DNA of 64,000 bases, taken from NCBI RefSeq assembly GCF_028389875.1, contig NC_084670.1, positions 16,649,383-16,713,382 of the forward strand, written 5' to 3'. Position 1 is the stretch's first letter; each line of letters opens with the position of its first letter. A program made the translations under genes and the position numbers. Below, piece after piece: positions 1 through 10,383 of this stretch. The stretch is from Rhea pennata (taxonomy: Eukaryota > Chordata > Aves > Rheiformes > Rheidae). The notes under the pieces are model-generated. The model ran no database searches. It was not told the DNA's origin and was given only the letters and a program-made list of their open reading frames with translations.

Positions 1-3000
1 ACTGCTAATGAGAGTAATGGTATGGCTAGGTTGCCAAGATTTCAAATCAAAAATTTAAAAGCAAAACAATTCTTTAGAAAATGGGATTTAGAATGTATCT
101 ATTAGATGATATATATCAATAGTACCTCATTTTTCAATAAAGAAAAGGTTAACAAACATTGTGCTAGTGTGACAAATGAAAATTTGAACACATTTATATC
201 ACTTACTTGATCCAGAAACATGCCAGTCTTTACATTCCCTGATAGCTATGTCGTTGTCTAGACTTATTTTAATTCTTCCACTGTGTGCTTTATTATCAAA
301 CACTATCTGTATCAACAAAAAATATTAATAAAAAGTGCATGCCTTTTTACATTTAAACCATTTTATATTTAGCATATTGCATTGCTAATCTTGCATAATG
401 ATTCAGAATAAGACTCCTAGGGGAGAAGTTACAAAACTTACATAAGCTTAAGGTAGTTCCAGTTTATTCAGATAAACATTTTTTAAACCCAAAGACGTAA
501 GACGTTGGACCACAAGTTTGCCACAAATTTGCAATTTGCTAAAATTCCTTGATCAACTAGATATCAAAATACAAGTGAAAAAATTTTAAATTCCTCCATG
601 AGCTGAAAATAACTATTCCTAGAAGCATCTCTCTAAAGAGAAGAGGTTTATGCTTTTATAATACTTCCAGCAGAATAGAGCACACGAGGCTATAAGCCAA
701 ACAAGTGCTTAAGAAGTATATCATCAGGAGTACTTAAAGCTTAACCTCCTACAGTTGCAACTAACAATTCATGGGATACTAGGTCATGACAAAGTAATCC
801 AGACACCACTGGGGACCACTTAGTGATACCCAACACTCTCAAAAAAAACCCCTCTACACTGACCAAATCAGTAAGAGTTAGTTTTCATCTTGAAGAGAGA
901 GACACACGGCAGGCTTCTACGTACTGTCAGGGTGAAATCATAACAGTCAGGGAGTTCATGATGGCGAACAGTCTGTAGGTTGATTGCCTTCAGATTGAAC
1001 ACAAGTTGTACTGTCACTAGTCTGCAATACAGTTTCATATTAGGTTTTCACAGGGGAAAATGCAGGAATACATCAATACAGGCAGCAAATATTCTTCCTC
1101 ACCTGTGGAAATCCAGACTGAAATTCAAATTGTGCTTTCCTACAGTTCTGTTGTTTAAAGGCAACATTGGTTCAATGTACAAGCAGTCTGTAAGGGATAA
1201 ATACACACAGTAATATCAGACAGGTTATCACGTGCCTTTTAACCGTAACCTGCCTTTCCCATTCTCAAGGCTCTAAGAGCTGTTGACTAGAATAGCCAAG
1301 ATCACACGCATAAGTGGTGAGCCATTTTGGAGGCCAGTTTGCTTAAATGAACATCGCCCAAGTTATTCCTCATTAATGAAGTTTTTAAATCCTGCTTCAC
1401 AGGGGAAGATTTATGAAATTAGCCTGAAATACTTCCATTAGACAATCACGGGTGCTAATGGCCCATCACGTTTTTGTGGCAGTAGGAATAAACAGCTGTT
1501 TTGTTGGAAGTAAGGAGTAGAGTTAGTTATACAGTAGTTTTCTTACCAGTTTTAGTTGGTAAGAAGTTTAATACAGATCATTTGATAGGACTATAAAATA
1601 CTAGACACTTGTTAAGAATTCATCATAATTTCAAGGTCCCTCCTCCCAAAGAACTGATACAATACATTAGATTCATCACCAGTCACAATCTCTGGGTCTA
1701 TATCAAAGGTGTCATTTCCAGGACAGATGGTTCCTTGCTTGTAGAACTGCTGACATATGGCCAGAGCTGTCTCTTCTGCTCCCCTCTTTTTGTAAGCATG
1801 GTTTCCAACAGAGATGTTGGGCAGCTGTAAGTACTCAAGTTCAGAACAAATAGACAAGGCAAGTCAGACACACCAGAAATGCTAGTTTCTGAAAAAGCTG
1901 GAAGTGTTTGGATCTGTGCTATAACCCATCTTTTTATTTGAAAGTTCACCTACAGAATTTGGAAATCTACGCTACACCACTCTACAAATACTCCTCAAAT
2001 ACTTTTAAGGTACTTGGCAAAGGCAAGAAATGCAGAATTATCATCTAAATAACTCTTTGCTTACCATTTTTTCTTTGTTTACAATCCTTGCTAGAAAGCC
2101 TAATTCACTATTTGCAAAGCATGCTGGCTCTGATACAAGGACTTCATTTAGTGCAATATTAATATACTAACTAGCTTTAAGGATGTCACCACAAATCTAA
2201 TACTCTGGCAATGACATGTACTCTGTTTCTTTTCTCTGACAAAACAATGGATTTGTGGATTTGTCCATCAGTTCTTTTCAGAAATGGCTCTATTCTAGGT
2301 ATATAGCATAGTCAACTATTTCAGCAACTAATTTAGCAATACGTTATTTATGAGAAGCCTAATACATTGAACAATGACATAGAAAACTATGTGATAGCAT
2401 ATATCTGCTTTTATGTAATGGGGGTAACAGCTCTGGTCACAGGGTTATTACATCCAGTTCAAAGGATCTCCTTAACACACCAGACCCTCAGTATATTAGA
2501 GCTCATATAGTAGTACATACTTAATTGCCTTCCTGCTTCTAGTATAGGCAAAATAGTAAGATCAAAGTCTCTTCAGGGTTTACCTAGTCTTCCATTAATT
2601 CTCCGCTCTATTTAAAACCTTATTAGTTTAGCCCCTGTCTGTAGGCTTCAGTCCCCTGCACAACAATCAAAGACACAGTACAGGAAAAGTAGAAAAACAT
2701 TCCATTCTACCTGCATTGCATGTTCCCAGACTAAAGCCAAATTTTTACTAAGTTTAATTTATTCTTTAACAATTTTTGAGTTTGTCCCATATTCAGTGAT
2801 AGCTGGAAAGTCAATACTTCTCCCCAGACTAAAGCCAAATTTTTACTAAGTTTAATTTATTCTTTAACAATTTTTGAGTTTGTCCCATATTCAGTGATAG
2901 CTGGAAAGTCAATACTTCTCCAAACAATAAAATTTGTATTATTTAATATCAAGAATAAAGTAGTAGCTTGTATCCTCTCCTTCCAAATGGCTTTAAAAAT

Positions 3001-6000
3001 TTTTGTCTGTCAGATACCATTTTTTCCATTTGTGTGTTTTGTAACTCTGGAAGAAATATATTTTTGTGTTTAATAATTTAGTAATTTACTGTATCTTACT
3101 CTGCTGTCCTCACAGGAGTCTGTATATGTAAGCTCTTCATACATCCAGATCTTTGCATTAAATCCTCACCTCTCTTTCCCTGAAGTAAGACAGTATTGTT
3201 ATCCTTATCTGTGAAATGAGGAACTGATGTACAGATTTTTGTATTTACCTCCCTAGGACTTTAAGACAAATAAATATTTAGGTTTAAGAGAGGTCTGTGC
3301 AGAAGTAGCACATCTCCATATGATGGTATATTCTGGTGCTGTAGCACCTGGGATGATTGTCTTCTTTTTCAATCCAGCAATATCCACTTCAAAATTTAAG
3401 GAAGATGAGCTAAATTACATGTTCTATAAGGTATTAAAGTCACAGTTTAGATACCTATCTGACAACTGCCAGGAAGCCTGAGATTAGAGAAGCATTCTCT
3501 GGCAGCTGAGTGCTTTACATGAATGTCACGGTAAGATGCAGGTCTGCTTGTTACAGACCAGCCTTTTGCATTTGTGATTAGAAGTCACTTGAGCAACAAA
3601 TTAGTCATCAAAGAGTTTTATGCTTTATTAAGCACAGAGATTTGACAGTATAAATCAGGTTTGTTCACTAAATAGAACCAGATTATATTTTTTCTTTACA
3701 CAAGTACCACAAGCATTGACTGTTAACAGGTTATCTAATGATACACACCACACAAAAACTCTGTAGTGTGTAGGCCAAGTAGGAAGATCTGTATTACTGA
3801 ATCTTTGCTTATGTAATAACATGCTCTGACCTGTAGTAGTAATTTCTAGACAACTCAGTGAAATAGCTTAAGAGAAAAAGCATTACTGATTTGTTTGTAT
3901 CTAAGACAACAGAGACTGAATCGTTTGCACCATCAAAAAAAAGAAGGAGCAATCCAGAGCCATATCTTTGTGTGTAACTGGTGCTATTCGTTATCTGGTA
4001 TCCATTTTATTTGTTTGTTCAAGTTTGAGTGTGGTTCCTTTGACAAATGTCTCTAGATGGTCCCCCTTTGGAAAGAAGGAAGATAAGACTGCTCAAGCCC
4101 AGGAAGAGTCAGCTCTGGAGCAAAGATGTGGCATGAAAAGTTCAAAGTTCCTGCAAGGAGTCATTCTGACTTTCTTCTTTGTTTCTTCCCCCCCCCCCCC
4201 TTTATTTTTTTTTAGTTAGTTATTCTAGTTTTTATTCCAGAAAAGCCTAGCTTATTTGGAATTTAAAACTTTTCTTTGAGGAGTCCTCTATAAAAAAAAC
4301 TGAACAAGTCAACGTTCTTGTTTTAGGAGACTGGTACAAGCTCAGTTTGAGACATAGTCGGAGAAGGAGGAAGAAGAAAACATTCAGGGGTAAAGAGCAT
4401 GTGTATTACATACATTGTAGCGACAACTCTTACCTGGTTTATTGCAAAGAATATCTGGTCATAAACATCTATTTGTGTGTATACAGCATATGTATCATCC
4501 ATTCTGTCCATGTATCCTTTCAAGAAGAGATGTTTGAATGCTACAGTGTTCTCTTCCTTGAAAGCAACCACCATTTGATTGCTCAATCCAAAAACCACCA
4601 GCTGAAAAAGACATTTATATTTCCTGTTTGAAGACAAAGTTGGCTTCTGGATTAAAATTCAAATACTGTCCCACAAACAGTCCCTCTTTCATCACACTAA
4701 TAGACACAGCACTTACTTACATGCATGCTACTCCATTTCACAGCAGGTCAAAAAACTTCAAGGAAACACCAAGTGTCAAGAATGTTTCTTTAACACATTT
4801 AACGGTAGCTTAGCCAAAGACTCACCTTTTAAAAAAGAAAAGGATACCACCTCAAATCCAAGCTACCCAAATACTGTTACATATGGTTTGTTAGTTCCGC
4901 CTGACATTAAAATGACTTGCCTCAGGGAGTATCAGTGTTCCTCAGCCAAAAAGGTAGAACAGGACATAACCAGATCCCACTTTGAAGTCCTAACTCCAGT
5001 GTAGAAAAACAAAATTAAGAACATCTCAGAAAAGCAAACATCTCTCCCTCAAGTTTGGGTGAAAGGTGCTTTGAGACTGATGAACTGATGAACACTGTGC
5101 TTGTAACAGGCTAACCTTTGTAGCTGTTAAAAAAATATACTGCAGCTGTTCATGAAAAGTTAGCGTAAAACCCTGCTAAATATTATCCAAGTCGGAAAAG
5201 GTCTCTAGAAGAATGTGAGGTATTGTTTGTGGAGACTCACAATTCTCTTTAGTGACCACTGTTTCATACCTATTATCAGAAGTATTATAAAAAAAATGCA
5301 TCAGGAGATAAGTTTGAACCAGTAGTCTACAGACTAGTTTTAAGGCTTTGATGCAAACTGGTTTTTCATAAGGATAACTCACTTATAGAGATACTGAAAT
5401 GCTCTGTGGCAAGTTCAGTGTTGTAGGGACACCAGACTACACTAGTATTCGATAGTGCTAAGATTTCATTACTTACTGGCAAATTTTCTCTGAAAAAGAT
5501 AAATCAACATTAGTTTCTTTCTTATTTACATTCTTCTACCATCAGATTTTATTTCTAGTTACAAAAAGGAACAGATGAAGATCAGAGGATGTCTATATAT
5601 TTAAAACAACAGTGGTTAAGTAGAGAACACAAACATACTGCCTGATGTATCACAAGAGAATTAGTATACCTGTGATTCTTCACATCATTCATGCAACTAT
5701 GGAAAATACATGTTCCTCATGTTCATACTTTCACAGCACTGACACCACCATAAATCTAAATAACATGCAGACAGTTCTGAAGGACTGTTATCTGAGTCAT
5801 TATAAAGATTATATGAAAAAATTTCTTCTTCCTTAGCCAAGAACTTTGAGACAAATAATTGCATTTTAAGCATCAGATTAATTTGTTAGCTTAAATACGT
5901 GGTACAAGGCTGGGTGAGAGGAAGAATGGGGCAGAATTGCAGGTTTATTCAGAACAAGAGAGTTGATATATCATATGCAAGACACAAGCAAATATCATGA

Positions 6001-6631
6001 AACAGCTACCAAATTCTCTTTTTTATGACCATGATATTGTAATACAAGCCACTGTTCCTTTCCCACCAACACACACACTCAGAACAAAGAAGGTGCTGTG
6101 GGAGAATAGACATGCAAGACATCCTTAAAAAATAAAGTAAAAAGTAAGGTAAAATCCTTAAACATGGTTACCATAATCTCCACTCTTAGGAAAGCCATTT
6201 TTCAGTCAATATTTTTAGGAGAAAATTATACCGTCTCATATCCATTGTACCATCTAAACTGCATATATGCAGCTAAGATGATAGTTCTGCAGTCTATCCT
6301 CTCCCTCTTTCCACAGCAGACCAAGAATAGCATTTTTCATTTGCATTCGTTATTTGAATTCTCATAGACTAAGAACAGTCCCTGCTTCCAGAGTCACTCA
6401 CCTGGATAGTCACCATTGCTATTTTGAGCAGCTGAATCCCAAGTTTCCAAGGTTTCCTGCCTCGGGCCCAGAATTTTTCGCATGGGTTCATGAAGAAGAA
6501 TTTTAACTTCCTTCTAAGTTGGTCTTCCAAAAGCAGCTCCTGTGATACTGATGGATTTTGTTTGTAGCTGCAAAGGTTTTCATTATCATGAGCACTGCAG
6601 CTGCTCACAAGCACTTCACGATTTTCCATTT
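1..6631 (-). CDS. MCOLN3: MCOLN3 (mucolipin-3 / TRPML3 cation channel), 5' half of the gene, 3' part off the left edge
   Basis: TRPML3 is a Ca2+-permeable, proton-sensitive cation channel of endosomes and lysosomes. Six coding exons can be joined on the minus strand: 6402-6629, 4434-4601, 1680-1833, 1103-1187, 925-1021 and 207-306. All have AG/GT borders, and their phases agree at every junction, giving 277 codons of a protein that is about 550 residues in the family. The translation holds the cytosolic N-terminus with [16 protein letters not shown] and [15 protein letters not shown], the first membrane segment at about residues 63-84, and the large luminal (polycystin-mucolipin) loop with [19 protein letters not shown] and N-glycosylation sequons at about N138 and N172. 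The remaining membrane helices and pore lie beyond position 1. Choice of MCOLN3 over MCOLN1/2 rests on close match of the N-terminus to remembered MCOLN3 and on DNAI3 being the neighbour. Confidence 0.95.
207..306 (-). CDS. MCOLN3: MCOLN3 coding exon 6 (last one in the window)
   Basis: A 100-base exon reading [20 protein letters not shown] then [13 protein letters not shown]. The acceptor is GTTGATACAG and the donor is A|GTAAGT. The next exon, expected to lead into the second membrane helix, is not in positions 1-206. Confidence 0.93.
925..1021 (-). CDS. MCOLN3: MCOLN3 coding exon 5
   Basis: A 97-base exon reading [20 protein letters not shown] then [11 protein letters not shown], a highly conserved part of the mucolipin luminal domain. 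The acceptor is TATTGCAG and the donor is ACA|GTACGT. Confidence 0.93.
1103..1187 (-). CDS. MCOLN3: MCOLN3 coding exon 4
   Basis: An 85-base exon beginning CCTTACAG|AC and ending CACAG|GTGAGG. It reads DCLYIEP...[10 protein letters not shown] in the phase set by the exons on both sides. Further sequons (NRT, NFS) lie here in the luminal loop. Confidence 0.9.
1680..1833 (-). CDS. MCOLN3: MCOLN3 coding exon 3
   Basis: It encodes residues 133-183 plus one base. It holds the sequons NIS (N138) and NDT (N172) and the FDIDPEI stretch of the luminal loop. The acceptor is GAACTTGAG and the donor is G|GTGATG, chosen because it restores the frame into the next exon. Confidence 0.92.
2725..2920. repeat. 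Perfect 98-bp tandem duplication
   Basis: Bases 2725-2822 are repeated exactly at 2823-2920, each copy starting CCCAGACTAAAGCC and ending CAATACTTCTC. No difference is visible between the copies, so the duplication is recent or is an assembly artefact. Confidence 0.95.
4188..4213. repeat. C13 homopolymer followed by T-rich run
   Basis: Thirteen C are followed by a T-rich run, in a MCOLN3 intron. On the minus strand this is an A-rich then G13 tract. It is prone to length error. Confidence 0.9.
4434..4601 (-). CDS. MCOLN3: MCOLN3 coding exon 2
   Basis: It encodes residues 77-132, the end of the first membrane helix and start of the luminal loop ([26 protein letters not shown]). The acceptor is CTTTTTCAG and the donor is CAG|GTAAGA. 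It is 56 whole codons, phase 0 at both ends. Confidence 0.94.
4602..6401 (-). other. MCOLN3 intron 1 (between the first two coding exons)
   Basis: 1.8 kb of AT-rich sequence with no open frame that has coding character. Nothing else recognised. Confidence 0.75.
6402..6631 (-). CDS. MCOLN3: MCOLN3 first coding exon (start codon 6629-6627)
   Basis: It encodes residues 1-76. The exon begins two bases before the ATG, after the acceptor TTCATTCCAG, so an upstream non-coding exon must exist. The donor is CAG|GTGAGT at 6401. It carries the basic cytosolic stretch and most of the first membrane helix. Confidence 0.93.
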
Positions 6632-8509
6632 CTGGAATGAAAAAAGTCTATGTCAGTTGGAAAACCATGCAAGCATTAATATAGCAACATCAGATCAGTC
6701 TGCACTGACTACCTGGACTCCAGGGACGTTTATCTTCTGTGAGGAGTAACTTAAATGTTACACTGAAGTAACACCAAGACTTGACCCATATTGCACATGT
6801 TCTGCCAAATGCCTATCAGTAAAAGGTAATTTTGACTAGTCCTTAGATTTACAGAGAGAAGGTCAGGACATTTATTTAATAGTGGAATTTCTGTCTCTTC
6901 GGAATTATAGACTCACCTCTGAAAACCTCTTCCTCTCACTTCCTAACATCAAGATCATATTTGTAAGACATTCTGACTCATTTCCTTTCGCGTCTAGAAG
7001 AGTACCAAAAGTCTCTTATTAGTGTTGACTCTTCTGGAAACTTACTACTTCTATGGCTTCTATGTAGTTTACCCCTGTATCTACAAGACTTCTATCTAAT
7101 AATAGAAAGAGATGGAATTTTAAAGTCAAACAGCATTTTTCTTAGACATTAGTATTAGCATTGATAGCTCTTGGCAGTGGAGGTCTAGCATGTCAAACTG
7201 CAAATCAGATAGATTACCTGAGCATATTAACCTTCATCTAACAAGATTACGTCTATTTCTACAGCTACACAGTTGAATACAAATCAATGACAACCATGAA
7301 CCAGACAGAAAAAAAACAAAAGGTAATTGTTTTCAAGCCTCATGATTAGGAGAAGAGATTGACATTTTAGGTGAATCTGAAGGAAAAGATTGTAAAATAA
7401 TCTTACAAACACAGTTTGAGATATTTCTCTCCATAGTATCCAACATGTTTAGGCACTAATCTGTTACTAACTTCACTGATTCCCAGCTATTTTACAAATG
7501 CTTTATAAAGCAAGAACAATTATTTCAAAGAAAAAATTGCTGATACTGGGAACAGAGGAGACAGCCTAAATAAACTGGAATATGTGCCATATTAGACAAA
7601 TTAATTTTTAAGATGCATGACTGAAGTTTCTTATATGACTCACACAGAAAATCACCAAGCTTGATTTAAAAGAATAGTACAGCTCACATCTATTCTCCTT
7701 GAGTGCTGTCATTGTACGCAGTAGAACATCAGTCTGTTTTCAAGTACTGTTATGGACCTTTAATTTCCCAGGTGCTAGACATGCTAAGAAAATTTTGGCA
7801 TCACCAATTTAACACTAAGAATGTGCCCCTATATAGGTTAAAAAAAAAAAAAAAGCCCAAACACTTCAGATGCTATTTTATGAAATCTCCATTTCCTAAC
7901 ATGCAAAGGTTTTGAGTCTTCTTCATTACAGTTGATCAATCATCTCTAAATTAAGACTACTCAGTTCTGCTATGATATTGCAATACTCCTGTAATGTTAC
8001 GCCTAATTTAAAATACATACATGTACTTCTTGATCTCGTGGTATCAGCTTCAGAAATGGTTCAAGATAAACCCGAAACACAGCAAGTATTTTCTTGTTAA
8101 CCTGCACATAGACAATAGCTTCATATATGAGCTCCAAACCAATGATATCACAGTATCTAGTCTCTGAACCAGGCAGTTACCTTCTTACAGCACAAACACT
8201 GTGGTCCCTTCTTCCTCTCTTCTGAGGCGTTACAAGCAGTTAAAAAGCAGTCTTGCCCATTAGTCCATTAAGACCTGCCTATGCAGGTCACAGGAAACAG
8301 ACAATGGTGGAAAAGGGGGGGGGGCCCTACGCCCCACGCCTGGTTGCCTCCTACAGTCTCGAGTTACAAGCAGACAGTGTCAATGACTAGACATGTCAGA
8401 GACTTGCTTCTGCTGTCATATGCCAACAGTGTTGGCTTCTAGGAAAAAGGCACCTATTTTTATTAAATAAAACTGGTGACCACCTGACCAGTACTGGGCC
8501 CTGAACACC
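6632..8509. other. MCOLN3 5' flank or first intron
   Basis: AT-rich sequence between the first MCOLN3 coding exon and the GC-rich interval. It contains one exon-like block on the minus strand (8021-8101, listed separately) and a G10 run at 8315-8324. Otherwise nothing is recognised. Confidence 0.6.
8021..8101 (-). other. Candidate exon B upstream of MCOLN3 (unassigned)
   Basis: The minus-strand acceptor CTATGTGCAG is followed by 27 open codons (VNKKILAVFRVYLEPFLKLI, then PRDQEVH) and the donor CAT|GTATGT. The block is phase 0 on both sides and follows on in frame from candidate exon A. Joined to the MCOLN3 first coding exon it would not keep the MCOLN3 frame, so it is either a MCOLN3 5' untranslated exon that is open by chance or part of an unrecognised gene. 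Confidence 0.3.
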
Positions 8510-8519
8510 GGAATACAAA

Positions 8520-8935
8520 CTGCGCCCGCAGGATCCCCTGAGCCGAGGGCAAGGGCTGCACTCGGTACGTGCACCTGGCACCACCTGCAGCGGGAAGTGG
8601 CTGCAGACCCGCCGAGGAGCACAAGCCCCCGGGGCTGACCCGGCACAGCCCCAGCTGGGTACTGGGTCCCGCAGAGCTCCCCTTGTTGCTTCAACAACTG
8701 TCCTCCAGCATCAGCATGAGGGGGGCACCGAGCTGGGAACCGACTGGGATGGGAAACGGGCAGGGAGTCTGCGAGGCTGCCCCTGGCCTCCCGCACAAGC
8801 CTCGCTGGAGGTGGCACACCACCACCCTGCCCGCCCGGCCCGGCAGCACCGCTTAGCGCTCACAAGCAAAAGGCTGCGAGAGCTGCGGGCTGCGGGGCCT
8901 CCCGCGAGCAGCCACGGTGCGCGCACACGCACATG
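8520..8935. promoter_or_regulatory. Small CpG-dense island, possible MCOLN3 promoter
   Basis: About 400 bp of GC-rich sequence with many CpG dinucleotides, in AT-rich surroundings, 1.9-2.3 kb upstream of the MCOLN3 start codon. Several overlapping open frames here on both strands are a by-product of GC content. No promoter element was pinned down. Confidence 0.4.
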
Positions 8936-8997
8936 CATGCACACACACTTACCTACATACCATCTGTGTGTCTACATATACACACACACATATATAA
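8919..8997. repeat. CA/CATG-rich compound microsatellite
   Basis: Interrupted (CA)n and (TA)n runs at the edge of the small CpG island. Confidence 0.8.
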
Positions 8998-9151
8998 TTG
9001 TTTTACATATCTCTCCTGTCATACATGTCACACATCCCTCTGTGCTGTATCTATACTACAGTAATACTGTTTTCAGATTAATTTAGGCTTTTTCATTAGC
9101 AGGGTAAAAAAACTGATTTGATATAACTAGCTGTTTCCAATCTTTATCAAA

Positions 9152-9165
9152 CCCCCCCCCCCCCC
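9152..9165. repeat. C14 homopolymer
   Basis: Fourteen consecutive C between two CpG-rich segments, length-unstable. Confidence 0.9.
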
Positions 9166-9297
9166 GGTCACAAAATCATAATTACGAAGGGCTGCCAACA
9201 GTGCAGTGAACTAAGGGAACAGCTCGCACTGAAGTAAGGAAGGGCAGCGTGGGGTAGTGATTATCGTCAGATATAATTAAGTTATTAAAGTTATTAC

Positions 9298-9471
9298 CTG
9301 GACTTCAAAGAAGTGGTCTCTTTTCCTGAGTCTTTGCCAGTTCCATTGCACGGCAGAAATACCGCTTAGGTATTGCTGCCTCACGTGAGCTACTGCTGGG
9401 ATAAATTCAGGGATATAATTGCACACCAGGCTCCAGCTAGCCCGTCTAACTCGTGGTACAAGCAGCAATGG
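9298..9471 (-). other. Candidate exon A upstream of MCOLN3 (unassigned)
   Basis: A pyrimidine-rich acceptor (CCTTCTGTCTTTGTAG) precedes 58 open codons on the minus strand, ending ...DHFFEVQ at the donor CAG|GTAATA. It is 174 bases, phase 0 to phase 0, and continues in frame into candidate exon B. I do not recognise the peptide. It could be a 5' untranslated exon of MCOLN3 or a separate small gene. Confidence 0.3.
9381..9388. promoter_or_regulatory. TCACGTGA palindromic E-box (CLEAR/M-box type)
   Basis: A perfect 8-bp palindrome matching the core bound by TFEB/TFE3/MITF factors, 2.75 kb upstream of the MCOLN3 start. Such sites control lysosomal and melanocyte genes; use here is inferred only. 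Confidence 0.35.
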
Positions 9472-10224
9472 CTACAAAGACAGAAGGTAAAATACGGACA
9501 AGGTAAAAATAGGGAGAGTAGCAGGATTTTTAAGAAAGAAGTGTGGGAGCTTCCTGGCTGCAGGGAGGGAAACGGAAGATAGCGAGGATCCCTGTGCCGG
9601 GGACCAGGACTGGCACGTCCCTCCTCAGAGCACTCCTGAGGAACAGTGCTGCAGCTCTACACAAACACGAAGAAACGCGGTCTTGTATGTTTTACAATAA
9701 AGTAAGGCAAATTAAACTACTTTTAAGCATCTATAACATGGAACATGTGTAATAAAAAATCTCGAATGCTAAAACACGAGGCATCTCCGGGCGCGGGGGC
9801 AGAGGTAGGTGGACTCGCGAGGAGCTCGTGTGCTGAAGCAGGGTGTCAGCCTTGGCAAACAGAACTCATCGCCTTAACCTGCAAAGGGCGCCCACGAAAC
9901 CGCGTCGCGGGCGGGCGGGCAGCCCGCAGCGCAGCGCCAGCCCCCGCGTTCCCCGGCCGCGCGGCACAGGGGGCACTGGGCGCGGGGCTACAGCGGGCAG
10001 AGCCCCCTGAGGGCCAACGCCACCAGTGGCCGCGGGCCCCGGAGAAGCGGGACAAGGTGAACCAGGACCACCTCACCCACCGCCCGCTCTCCCTCCCAGC
10101 CAATAGCTCCGCCACTCCTCCAGCCCGCGCCGTCCCCGCTGACGGGCCTGGGGCGCGGCCGCCTACAAGCCCCACCATGCTCCGCTCCCCGCGTTCCCTG
10201 CCAGCGTGCCGCCCTCCGCGCAGG

Positions 10225-10244
10225 GCATGCTGGGAAGTGTAGTT
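10225..10244. promoter_or_regulatory. ZNF143/THAP11-type promoter motif
   Basis: GCATGCTGGGAAGTGTAGTT closely matches the reverse complement of the ACTACAATTCCCAGCATGC element found in many CpG-island promoters and bound by ZNF143 and THAP11. It lies inside the CpG island, 49 bp left of a CCAAT box. Confidence 0.7.
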
Positions 10245-10369
10245 TTGCTGACAACGTCCTCGCGTGAAGACGTCCAATAGCCGCTTCCCGCCCTGGCGGG
10301 GAGAGGGAGAGGCGGGGTTGAAAATCAGGGCGCTGATTGCCTGCCGGCAACGTCAATCCTGGCCGCCCC

Positions 10370-10383
10370 GTCGCCATAGCAAC
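10370..10383 (+). promoter_or_regulatory. RFX X-box in the DNAI3 promoter
   Basis: GTCGCCATAGCAAC fits the RFX consensus GTNRCC-N(0-3)-RGYAAC at every specified base, with a 2-bp spacer. RFX factors drive genes of motile cilia, which is what DNAI3 is. It lies 28 bp before the donor-like CAG|GTAGGG. Confidence 0.75.

Larger units (their letters stand above)
1834..4433 (-). other. MCOLN3 intron 2 with tandem duplication
   Basis: A 2.6 kb AT-rich intron. It contains a 98-bp tandem duplication (2725-2920) and a C13 run at 4188-4200 followed by T-rich sequence. I see no other coding sequence in it. Confidence 0.8.

Noticed and set aside
8396-8944. Open frames of 77-133 codons on both strands in the small CpG island.
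   Set aside because: Same cause: few A/T-rich stop codons. No recognisable protein and no splice logic.
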